From Marseilla massiliensis (GTDB lineage: Bacteria > Bacteroidota > Bacteroidia > Bacteroidales > Bacteroidaceae): a DNA stretch of 39,436 nt. Where the stretch lies: contig NZ_JACJJG010000021.1 of the NCBI RefSeq assembly GCF_016899855.1, forward strand, positions 1 to 39,436, written 5' to 3'. Shown here one piece after another: positions 25,438 through 32,959 of the stretch. Each line of letters opens with the position of its first letter. Position 1 is the stretch's first letter. Position numbers and translations under genes: made by a program. The notes under the pieces are model-generated. The model was not told the DNA's origin and did no database searches. It worked only from the letters and a program-made list of their open reading frames with translations.

Positions 25438-27512
25438 ACAGTCATTTCGCTTTTGCCCCTGTTGCCCCATGCGTAGTAGGGGATGAGGCGTATTTTAACT
25501 TTTTTGTTGTTGTCGTTAATCTCTCTGTAAAGTGTGCCTTGCCATGATGTCTCGCCACGGTCTACGGCTTCAGTCTCGAGAGCCATGATTCGGCTGCCTT
25601 CGATAGTCGTTTCAACGGGCGTAAACTTGGCGTCGGCCGGTATCGCGATGTTGTCGATGTCAGCGCCGCCGAGGTCGTTGCTCTCGATGCAATACAGTAT
25701 CGGGCCACGCTGTACGGCCACTTGTCCGCGGCATTCCTCAACCAACGGGTTCGCTTCTATAAGCTTGGCTTCCATCGGCATGTCGAGAGTCACCGTGTCG
25801 CCTTTCTTCCATTGGCGGGTCACGGCCGCGTAGCTTTCGCTGCTTGTGTCGGCATTTACGGGCTCGCCGTTGACGAGTATCCTTGCGCCTTTACACCAAG
25901 CTGGTATCCTGAGCTTTAGTGTAAAGTCCTTCTTGCCCTTCAGCTTGGCTATCGTAAGCGCCACGTTGCCGTCCCAGGGGTAGTCGGTCTTCTGCTCAAG
26001 GGTAATCTCGCCAATGCCTTCAAGCTTTGTATTGAGCGTGTTCGCGCCGTAAAGATTGACGTAAATCTCGCCCTTTCCTACGCTGTACGCATAGTCCTGA
26101 GCCTCGCAAAGTGTGCGCAACGTGTTTGGCGGACAGCAGAAACAGCTGATGTACTTCACGCGTTCGTTGGGCCAGCGCAGGTCGTAGGGCAGTTCGTCCG
26201 ACATGCGCAGGGGGTTTGTATAGAAATATTCTGTGCCGTCAAGGCTTATTCCGCAGAGAATGCTGTTGTACAGGCAGTTCTCTACGAGGTCGGTGTATTT
26301 TGCGTCGGCTGTGGCCTGGAACATTCTCCAGTTTAGCAACATGTTGCCTATGTTGGCGCAAGTCTCGTTGTGGGCGGTGGAGTGGGGCAGCTGGTAAGGG
26401 CGTCCGTAGCTCTGGTGTACCTTCTGTATGAGGTCCGGGTTGTACTCCGTTCCGTCGGGAGAGGTGCCGTCGTACAGCGCGCCGCAGGCTCCGTTGATGT
26501 ACATCTTGCGGTTTACCAGGTCGTTCCAGATGGCGTCGAGGTTCTTCTTCAGCTGTGCCTCGCCGTCCTCTACGTACAAGTCGGCCACTCCGGCGTACAG
26601 GTAATTAGCCCTGACGGAGTGCCCCATGGCGTTGTACTGCTGGCGGAACGGTATGCGGTCCTGGTTGTCGTCGGTGCCGTTCTTCACGCTGTCGCGTATG
26701 TTTATGAGCTGCTTTGACAATTCAAGGTACTTCTGGTTGCCTGTCTCACGGTACATTTCGGTCACCGCCATGTAGTGTGACGGGCAGATGACGCCTTTCT
26801 CCAGCGCGTCGGCAGACGGGTTCATGTAGAAGTCGTAAAGGCAGTCGGCAGCCTTAACGGCGCAGTCGAACAGGGTTGTCTTGCCCGTCGCGCGCTTGTG
26901 TATGATACCGGCGGTTATTAGATGGCCGAGGTTGTAAGCCTCGAAGTTCAGCGGATTGCCGAATCGTCCGTCGCCGCTGGTGCCTACCTTTGTGCCGATA
27001 TTCTCGTTCTCTTTCGCCTCGTCAGACGCGATTTGGCCCGACTGTTTCTCCGCTTTCAGTCTGTCGGCTATGATAACGGGCGTGTGCAGGTAGCCGTCAG
27101 GCCGTTGTGAGCGGGCTATCAGGTCGATTACGTCGTCCATGATTTTGTCCAGCTCAGGGTCTTTGTTTACCGCGTAGACGGCAGCAACGGCCTCAAGCCA
27201 CTTGTACATGTCGCCGTCATGGAATGGCGGGCCGTGGCGTTTGCCCTTCTTCTTGCCTGCGGCTATTAGGAAGTTGTTGTAGCTTTTGCCTTCGTCAGAC
27301 TTCCATGTCTCCCACATGCTTTGTACGGATGTGCCGCTGAATACGCCGAAACGTTCGCCCCAGAAGCCTCCGTTCCATTTGACTGCGTCAATAGGTGTTG
27401 AATTGACTACGGCATACTTGCTGTTGCGTGTGTCGGTAATGCCGTTTTGCTGGGCCGCGGCTGGTGTTGACACGGCCGCGGTGATAAATAGGGTTAGTAG
27501 TTTATAATTCAT
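25416..27512 (-). CDS. GH127 beta-L-arabinofuranosidase
   Basis: Exported (alpha/alpha)6-barrel enzyme releasing beta-L-arabinofuranose, 698 residues. The signal peptide is MNYKLLTLFITAAVSTPAAA. The zinc site and cysteine nucleophile typical of GH127 are present: HNETCANIG gives Glu383 and Cys385, and SCFCCPPN gives Cys457, Cys459 and Cys460. By analogy with HypBA1 of Bifidobacterium longum, Cys459 would be the nucleophile and Glu383, Cys385 and Cys460 zinc ligands. C-terminal beta-sandwich domains follow from about residue 480. The start codon lies inside a tandem AATTCATA-word repeat, and the first codons (ATG AAT TAT) are themselves repeat sequence. The 3' end overlaps the GH141-like gene. 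GH127 members act on pectins, extensin and arabinan; relatives such as GH146 share the motifs. Confidence 0.88.
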   Translation of the reverse strand: MNYKLLTLFITAAVSTPAAAQQNGITDTRNSKYAVVNSTPIDAVKWNGGFWGERFGVFSGTSVQSMWETWKSDEGKSYNNFLIAAGKKKGKRHGPPFHDGDMYKWLEAVAAVYAVNKDPELDKIMDDVIDLIARSQRPDGYLHTPVIIADRLKAEKQSGQIASDEAKENENIGTKVGTSGDGRFGNPLNFEAYNLGHLITAGIIHKRATGKTTLFDCAVKAADCLYDFYMNPSADALEKGVICPSHYMAVTEMYRETGNQKYLELSKQLINIRDSVKNGTDDNQDRIPFRQQYNAMGHSVRANYLYAGVADLYVEDGEAQLKKNLDAIWNDLVNRKMYINGACGALYDGTSPDGTEYNPDLIQKVHQSYGRPYQLPHSTAHNETCANIGNMLLNWRMFQATADAKYTDLVENCLYNSILCGISLDGTEYFYTNPLRMSDELPYDLRWPNERVKYISCFCCPPNTLRTLCEAQDYAYSVGKGEIYVNLYGANTLNTKLEGIGEITLEQKTDYPWDGNVALTIAKLKGKKDFTLKLRIPAWCKGARILVNGEPVNADTSSESYAAVTRQWKKGDTVTLDMPMEAKLIEANPLVEECRGQVAVQRGPILYCIESNDLGGADIDNIAIPADAKFTPVETTIEGSRIMALETEAVDRGETSWQGTLYREINDNNKKVKIRLIPYYAWGNRGKSEMTVWIPVKL

Positions 27513-27711
27513 AATTCACAATTCATAATTCGTAATCGGGTTGTCGGCTGGCCTGCCGTGCTTGGCATTCTGTTGTGTAATCCATAATCTACAATTCATA
27601 GCCATTGCTCGGGTTATATAGGCTTCAACCGTCTTTTACGTATTAGTATCAGACAATGTGCGTAGACGCTGCTTACCCAATTATGAATTATGAATTGTGA
27701 ATTTTGAATTA
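27505..27711. repeat. Inverted repeat of AATTCATA words
   Basis: Arms 27505-27540 and 27676-27711 are inverted copies with 33 of 36 positions matching, each made of AATTCATA / AATTATGA words. The right arm contains the DUF3826 stop codon (27709-27711) and the left arm contains the GH127 start codon (27510-27512). The 135-bp interval between the arms has a further partial word copy near 27575-27600 and no gene. The repeat could hold the two coding ends together in an RNA stem and so affect GH127 translation. Confidence 0.65.
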
Positions 27712-28374
27712 CAATGTGCCTCCTCTTGCCTTTACACGTTCTGCCCAAGCCTCGCGTTCCTTAGTAAGGTTGTATCCGCGCTTGCTCAGGTAGTTGTTGA
27801 TACGGCCCTTGTATTTGCCGAAGGCCTCGTGTTTCTTCTTTGAGCTCTCGGCGTCTATGGCAAACTCGCGGGCTTCCTTGAGCCACGCAAGGATTTGGGC
27901 TTTCTCCTCTGCGGTGAGTGTAGGTATCATGTCGCACTGCGCGTCATATGTTACTTTTACAACGTTGTACGTCATGACGTCCTTTACCGTCTCGATTTGC
28001 GAGGCGTCGAGAAACAGCGACAGGTCAGCATCGAAAGCGAAGTGAGAGCGGTACAGCTTGCTGTCCTTTTGGCTTTCGGCAAATGCCTGCGCCTGTTTCT
28101 TCGCGTCGCCGGTAAGGGCCGAGGCCGCCTTCTTCAGGCTGTCTCTCTCTTCATAAATGTCATTTAGCTCGAAATAGCGGTTAGCTACGATGTTCATTAC
28201 TTGCTCTCCCTTTGCCGTGCCCGTAATGTTTAGGGCGTCGGTGACTTTCTTCGAGCGGCCGAGGATGGTGTTCACATAGCCTTGGTCGCGTCCGTCGGAG
28301 TCTAATTTAAAGGTTTGGGCGTTTACGGTATTCAATGTTATTAGCGATACAAAAATAGCGATAATTTTTCTCAT
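27709..28374 (-). CDS. DUF3826 family exported protein
   Basis: Function unknown. It has 221 residues with a signal peptide of about 19 residues (MRKIIAIFVSLITLNTVNA). The mature part is mostly helical and rich in charged residues. Family recognition rests on overall pattern: the DSDGRDQGYVNTILGRSKKV opening, the central HFAFDADLSLFLDASQIETV segment and the closing KYKGRINNYLSKRGYNL. I recall DUF3826 proteins in Bacteroidetes glycan loci but could not check. No catalytic motif is obvious. Its ATG overlaps the stop of the upstream isomerase-like gene as ATGA, so the two are almost certainly made together and may form a complex or consecutive steps. Confidence 0.7.
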   Translation of the reverse strand: MRKIIAIFVSLITLNTVNAQTFKLDSDGRDQGYVNTILGRSKKVTDALNITGTAKGEQVMNIVANRYFELNDIYEERDSLKKAASALTGDAKKQAQAFAESQKDSKLYRSHFAFDADLSLFLDASQIETVKDVMTYNVVKVTYDAQCDMIPTLTAEEKAQILAWLKEAREFAIDAESSKKKHEAFGKYKGRINNYLSKRGYNLTKEREAWAERVKARGGTL

Positions 28375-29237
28375 TGCAGTATTTCTTTTAAATATTTAAC
28401 ATTTTCGCCATAATTAACTTTTACGTTGCGCACTTGGTTGACGTCCCTGCTGCGTTCAACGAAGAGCCATCCGGACCATCCGGTGGCGTCGAGCGCCTTC
28501 TTGATTTTCTTCATGTTTATGGCCTTGTCGTGGCGCAGCCACACGCCGTCGGTATTGCTTGCGTGGATGGCACAGATACGGTCCTTGCCCAGGGTCTTTA
28601 TTTCCTTGGCGATGTCTTGCTTGTTCTCGACGGCGGTCTGGAACTTGTAGAATATCTTTATGCCGTCGGAGCCTATTTCGTCAAGCAGCCTGATGTTGCC
28701 CTCGGCGTCGAGCGGAGTGTCTATTCCGATAACTTTGCCACGGGCCTTGGCCATCTCGCCCGCCTCATGCAGCCGCCATACTATCTGCTGGCGCAGCTCT
28801 GGTGATGCTGGCCAGTCATTGCCGCAGCCGCCCAAAGGCAGGAAGGCAACCTTCGCCCCGAACACGTCCATCGTGTTGAGGCAGTCCTGTATGAGCCATC
28901 GCCAGCTTTCTTTCTTGGCGAAACTCTGGCCGTAAAAGCCCGACATGGCTACCGAGCCAACCTCAATGCCGAAGCTGTCGGCCATGTGGGTGAACACGCG
29001 CACCGACTCGGGGTCACGCATCTTGTTGTCGAAAGAGTTGCGTGTGCCGAGACCGCCCATGTCCATCTCGAGTCCGTCGCAGCCCAACTCTTTGGCCAGC
29101 TTGAACTCGCCGAGCTTCTGGCGCTTGAGCACCATCCAGTCGCAAACTCCGATTTTGTAGCGCTGTTGCGCTATGATTGACTCGGGAATGACCATCCCCG
29201 CCGCCAATATCAGTAAGGTGATAAAATAACGTTTCAT
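28371..29237 (-). CDS. Exported sugar isomerase/epimerase-like TIM barrel
   Basis: A 288-residue protein of the xylose-isomerase-like TIM-barrel group (AP endonuclease family 2 fold). Visible motifs are GVCDW after the first strand, LGCDGLEMDMG (Glu57 and Asp59 region), the DTPLDAEG strand and CAIHASNTDG with a candidate metal-binding His. The signal peptide MKRYFITLLILAAGMVIPESIIA places it outside the cytoplasm. This is odd for a sugar-phosphate isomerase, so the usual database name is probably wrong about the substrate. Exported members could act on free or oxidised sugars or on glycosides. It overlaps DUF3826 by 4 bp and lies 80 bp below repeat array 5. Fold assignment is fairly sure; the reaction is unknown. 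Confidence 0.7.
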   Translation of the reverse strand: MKRYFITLLILAAGMVIPESIIAQQRYKIGVCDWMVLKRQKLGEFKLAKELGCDGLEMDMGGLGTRNSFDNKMRDPESVRVFTHMADSFGIEVGSVAMSGFYGQSFAKKESWRWLIQDCLNTMDVFGAKVAFLPLGGCGNDWPASPELRQQIVWRLHEAGEMAKARGKVIGIDTPLDAEGNIRLLDEIGSDGIKIFYKFQTAVENKQDIAKEIKTLGKDRICAIHASNTDGVWLRHDKAINMKKIKKALDATGWSGWLFVERSRDVNQVRNVKVNYGENVKYLKEILQ

Positions 29238-29317
29238 GATACCTTAAAGACGATTGCCGCCCCGTTTTGTACTATGTCGTCACCCTTTAATTGTGATATG
29301 ATTACCCCGTGTTTTGC

Positions 29318-29405
29318 GAAAGACCGTCTTTCGCGTTGCAAAAGACGGTCTTTTACACGATAAAAGGCCACCTTTTACAAGCTAAAAGATGGCCTTTTGC
29401 ACGGC
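29318..29405. repeat. 22-bp repeat array 5 (four units)
   Basis: Cores start at 29318, 29340, 29362 and 29384. They are GAAAGACCGTCTTTCG, AAAAGACGGTCTTTTA, AAAAGGCCACCTTTTA and AAAAGATGGCCTTTTG. Units 1 and 2 pair, and units 3 and 4 pair with one G-U on the minus-strand RNA, so two consecutive hairpins are possible. A 39-bp stretch (29360-29398) matches array 6 with one difference. The array starts 46 nt after the xylanase stop codon. Confidence 0.93.
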
Positions 29406-29445
29406 GCCTTGTCATGAAGTGACGCCGGTTAGTAGTAAGTCATTG

Positions 29446-31353
29446 TTATTCAGTAGGTTCGGCTGCTTCTTCGCCGGTCTCGTCCTCCTGGTCTTCGGTA
29501 GCCTGGTCTTTCCATATATCGCCGCTGAAGTCAGCGCCGATGTCGTATCCGGCAATGCCGTCGCAAAGGCCCTTGTAGGCTATCTTGCGGCCGTAGTTCT
29601 CGTCGAATAGGTTGGGCTTGTCGCCCTTGAGCCAGTACTCGTGCTCATCGGCGGCGTCAGACAGTGTCCATACTACGAAGCCTCCGCGCTGCTCGGCAGG
29701 CACGTTCTCCTTGTACGACTCGATAATCATCTGGTAAACGTCTGACTGCAGCTGCAGGTCTTCCTGCGTCGGCGATGATGTTCCGAGGGCTACGTCAAGC
29801 TCGCTTACGCGCACCAGCTTGCCCGTTGCGGCCAGGGTCTGGAACATCTGGTCCACCTGCTCTCTCGTGATGCCGTTAGCCTGTACGTGCATCTGCGTGG
29901 CTATGCCGTCTACCTGGGTAGTGCTGTTCTGGTCGATATAGTTCACGAAGTCGATGAGCTTTGCCAGTTTGGTCGGATTTGTCTCAAGTCCGTATTCGTT
30001 GACGTACAGCTTCATGCCGGGAGCGTGCTCGCGGGCTATCTCGAAGGCTCTCGTAGCGTAGTCCATGCCGAGGTAATAGCCCCAGTAGAAGTGGTTGTCG
30101 CCCCAGTTAAGCGTAAGTCCTGTCTCCTCGTTCTCTACCGGAGCGGCGTCATACTGCGTCAGGCCGTTTGCGTCTTCCCAGCTTCCGCCGAAGTGGTTGT
30201 CAATGCCGCGGTAGTAGCCGTCGTCGGTAATCGGCTCGTTGATGACGTCCCAACCCACGAAACGGGTGTCGTTCTTCACGTGGTCGAGCATTCCGCCTAT
30301 CCAGCTCTCCATAGCTCCGAGCAGCGCCTGGCGCTTCTCTTTGGGAGTTTTCAGTATGTACGTGATCGTGGTGGCGCGCGTCGCGCGGTTGGCCCGTGTG
30401 CCTGCGCCTTGCTCGATGCGCGTTCCGAACTCAACGTTGTCGATGTAATAGGTGCCGGCCACGGCTCCGAAATTTATCAGCATGCGGTTCATGTTGGCCA
30501 TCGTGCAGGTATATTCGCATTCGATGTCGGTCCAGTCAGTGCCCACAGAGAATGTATAGTATCCTTCTCCGCTATAATCGGTGCTGTTCTGTACGGCAAA
30601 CTGCAATGAGCCCGCCGGCGTTGACGATTTTACTTTGGCCCTGAACACGTAAGTCTGGCCCACCGTCAGCGGTGAGGTCAGGTCATAGGCCAGTTGCGCT
30701 GCGTGGCTTTCTGCGTCTGTCGGGTTGTTCAGCACCAGGCCGTATGACCCGTCAAAGCCTTCGCCTGCTACTACTTCGTATGTCGAACTGTTGCCCCAAC
30801 TGCTCCAGCCCGTAGTGTTTCCCATCTCGAAGTCGCCGTTCTGGAGCAATGTCAGGATGTCGCCGTCAGTCTCGACAATCATCTGTGGAGCAATGAGCGA
30901 GTAAAGGTAGTTCTGCCTTTGCTGCGTATGCCAGATGAAGTTGTGGCCGAATATCTGCTTGTCGTCAGGAACCTTGGCCGTGAAAGCGTTGAGTGTGGCC
31001 GTGTTAAGCGTTCCGTCAGCGTTCACCATAGCGTCCATTTTCATGGCGTTGCCCGTTACGAACTGCTGGAAATGTGCGTCGCAAAGTCCTGCATAGTCGG
31101 GATGCTCGCCGTCGGCGTCGATATAATAGTTGGCCGTCAGGCCCACTCCTATGGGCGTCTCGGGCATATTCTGGGCCATGTAGTTCTTTATGTAGTCGTA
31201 ATGGTCTATCTCCTCCTGAAGCTGCAGCGGTATCTCGTCGGAAGTTACGGGATTATGCCCCTCCGGAGTGTGCCACTCCATCTTCTCGTCATAGCAGCCC
31301 GTGAGCAGCAGCGGGGCGGCAAGCATCGGGAAAATTATCTTGTTCAGTTTCAT
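29446..31353 (-). CDS. GH10 endo-beta-1,4-xylanase with inserted CBM
   Basis: Surface lipoprotein endo-xylanase of 635 residues. Lipobox LLLTGC (Cys20) is followed by YDEK, an acidic pattern that favours export to the outer face. The GH10 barrel is split. Its first strands (about 60-155, with FGHNFIWHTQ at 135-144) precede a beta-sandwich of about 150 residues (LLQNGDFEMGNTTGW to YYIDNVEFG, 169-310) resembling CBM4/CBM9/CBM22. The barrel then resumes with acid/base Glu373 (WDVINEPITD) and nucleophile Glu518 (VRVSELDVAL). This insertion is known from Prevotella and Bacteroides xylanases such as Xyn10C. The C-terminal 20 residues are strongly acidic. It is the fourth gene of the susC-type core, 84 bp after the binding protein, and identifies the backbone as xylan. 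Confidence 0.93.
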   Translation of the reverse strand: MKLNKIIFPMLAAPLLLTGCYDEKMEWHTPEGHNPVTSDEIPLQLQEEIDHYDYIKNYMAQNMPETPIGVGLTANYYIDADGEHPDYAGLCDAHFQQFVTGNAMKMDAMVNADGTLNTATLNAFTAKVPDDKQIFGHNFIWHTQQRQNYLYSLIAPQMIVETDGDILTLLQNGDFEMGNTTGWSSWGNSSTYEVVAGEGFDGSYGLVLNNPTDAESHAAQLAYDLTSPLTVGQTYVFRAKVKSSTPAGSLQFAVQNSTDYSGEGYYTFSVGTDWTDIECEYTCTMANMNRMLINFGAVAGTYYIDNVEFGTRIEQGAGTRANRATRATTITYILKTPKEKRQALLGAMESWIGGMLDHVKNDTRFVGWDVINEPITDDGYYRGIDNHFGGSWEDANGLTQYDAAPVENEETGLTLNWGDNHFYWGYYLGMDYATRAFEIAREHAPGMKLYVNEYGLETNPTKLAKLIDFVNYIDQNSTTQVDGIATQMHVQANGITREQVDQMFQTLAATGKLVRVSELDVALGTSSPTQEDLQLQSDVYQMIIESYKENVPAEQRGGFVVWTLSDAADEHEYWLKGDKPNLFDENYGRKIAYKGLCDGIAGYDIGADFSGDIWKDQATEDQEDETGEEAAEPTE

Positions 31354-31386
31354 GATATTCTGTTTTTTGTTATGTTACTTTAAGTT

Positions 31387-31427
31387 GACCGGCCGCCAGG
31401 CGGCGGAATGCAGCCCGCCGGCCGGTC
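31387..31427. other. GC-rich stem-loop between binding protein and xylanase genes
   Basis: GACCGGCCG (31387-31395) and CGGCCGGTC (31419-31427) form a 9-bp perfect stem with a GC-rich loop in the 84-bp spacer. No U-run follows, so it looks more like an RNA-stabilising or attenuating hairpin than a full terminator. It could tune xylanase expression relative to SusC/D. Confidence 0.45.
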
Positions 31428-31437
31428 TGCTTATGGA

Positions 31438-32826
31438 TTATTCTTCTTCGTCGGGGAAGTCTGATATTATTTCGCTTGCGCAAGGCACGATACGCCAATT
31501 GTCGATATAGATGCGTCCCGTGAATACCGAAGACTTAAACTCGGTACCGTCGCCGAGCGTGATGTCGGTGTTGACGAAGCCCATGCCGAAGTTCTTGTAC
31601 GTGGCGGCGTTGCGCTCGTCGATGACCTCGCGGAAGGTGGGAGAGTCGCCGGCTTCTATCTCTGCGGCATACTTGCGGAACTCGCTGAACGGTATCGTTA
31701 CCGTCTGCCAGCCGGTAGTATGGAACGGAACGTTCTCGTTGTCTACGATCCAAGGTATGTAGAAAGCGCACTGGGCGCCGTCAGACGCATCGTCAGAGTT
31801 ATACCCTCCGAAGTTGAAATTGTTGAACAGGCACACCTCTATCTGGCCGGTTCCGCCCCAGGCGTCGGGTACGTAGATGTCAAACTGTAGCGCTACGTCG
31901 GTTAGCAGGGTGGTGTCAGATATCTCGTCGGTCATCCAGTTCCAGTCATCCAAGTCGTCGCCGTTGGTCCATACTTCCGTTGCGCGTGACTTCATTGCTG
32001 CCACTCCGCCTGCATCGAGCATGCGTTGCGGAACTATCTGGAGCACTGTTCCGCGACCGGTTTTCAGCGGGTCGTCCACGAGATCTGTCTCTCCTATCTG
32101 ACTGCCCTCGCCTTCAGTGCCCCAGTATCCGAGGGTTCCGGTGCCGTCGAAGTCGAGAATCATGCACGTGCGGTTGTTGAAGTATTCAGGCGACACGGCT
32201 GTTCCGTTGGCACAGGTGACGGTTATCGCACCGTAGGTGCTCACTTCTCTCGGCATTACGAACGAGAACCACTCGCCGTCCTCATCCTTGGGAGCGTTGG
32301 TGATGTCGGTAATCTTCGAGCCGTCGGGCAGTGTTACGAGCGATGTTTCCTGAAGGTTCTCTCCTCGTACAACCACCGTCTCGCCAGGCATTGGCAGCGT
32401 GTTGTCAATGCTTGTGATGATGGGCGACGCTGCGCGTATCGTAAACGGATAGGTGTATTCGGTGCCGCCCTTGACAAAGCGGATGGTGTTGCGCTGCTCA
32501 GGGTCAGCCTCGCTTACGGGTGTGTCGGTGTCGATCGACACGATGATGTTGGTATTCGTAACGTATGCTACGTTGAAATATGTCTCGAAACCGTTGATGT
32601 ACAGTTCCCTAAGTCCTGCAAAGCCCGAACCCTCGATGCGGATAGTCTGCCCCAGACGGGCAAAGTCAACAGGCCTGTCGGGCACGTCAGAGTCAGCGTC
32701 TTCAAGGTAAATCTGCGTCACGGTGATGGGCGAGCTGCTTGAAGCCTCGTCGTCATCGTTGCATGAAACGAGGCCGAGAGTTGCCAGTGTGAGGCAGAAC
32801 AGCCAAATATGTTTTAAGCTTTTCAT
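31438..32826 (-). CDS. IPT/TIG surface glycan-binding lipoprotein
   Basis: Non-catalytic surface glycan-binding protein of 462 residues, in the position of XusE/SGBP-B in xylan loci. Lipobox LGLVSC (Cys22) is followed by NDDDE, a strong surface-export signal. Two IPT/TIG-like Ig domains follow: one with IRIEGSGFAGLRELYING, residues about 35-130, and one with VVVRGENLQETSLVTLPDG, about 130-215. The C-terminal half is a larger beta-sandwich beginning CMILDFDGTGTLGYWG, the expected ligand-binding domain, with several exposed aromatics. It probably captures xylan chains and hands them to the xylanase and the SusC/D complex. Ligand is inferred from the adjacent GH10. Confidence 0.85.
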   Translation of the reverse strand: MKSLKHIWLFCLTLATLGLVSCNDDDEASSSSPITVTQIYLEDADSDVPDRPVDFARLGQTIRIEGSGFAGLRELYINGFETYFNVAYVTNTNIIVSIDTDTPVSEADPEQRNTIRFVKGGTEYTYPFTIRAASPIITSIDNTLPMPGETVVVRGENLQETSLVTLPDGSKITDITNAPKDEDGEWFSFVMPREVSTYGAITVTCANGTAVSPEYFNNRTCMILDFDGTGTLGYWGTEGEGSQIGETDLVDDPLKTGRGTVLQIVPQRMLDAGGVAAMKSRATEVWTNGDDLDDWNWMTDEISDTTLLTDVALQFDIYVPDAWGGTGQIEVCLFNNFNFGGYNSDDASDGAQCAFYIPWIVDNENVPFHTTGWQTVTIPFSEFRKYAAEIEAGDSPTFREVIDERNAATYKNFGMGFVNTDITLGDGTEFKSSVFTGRIYIDNWRIVPCASEIISDFPDEEE

Positions 32827-32959
32827 GATTTAAATGTCGTTAAATGTTATTTATCCATCGGTTTTGGGTTGTAAGGCTTTACGGTTATAAGGGGCTTGCA
32901 GTGTTTATTCAGCATACCCGTATGACCATAAAACCTATAAACCTCATGACCTTATTTAA

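Noticed and set aside
25416..25470. Earlier start for the GH141-like gene at 25470
   Set aside because: It would add a charged, hydrophilic 11-residue leader before an otherwise normal signal peptide and lengthen the overlap with GH127 to 55 bp. The ATG ending at 25437 is more plausible.
29318..29405. The 22-bp arrays as small CRISPR arrays
   Set aside because: Units are contiguous with 6-bp linkers, not repeats separated by unique 30-bp spacers. The copy number is fixed at four and no cas genes are present.
32827..32959. Inverted repeat in the spacer between SusD and binding-protein genes
   Set aside because: A TAAGG/GGTT-rich arm near 32872 and an ACCTATAAA-rich arm near 32920-32953 match at only about 12 of 21 positions, too weak to call.
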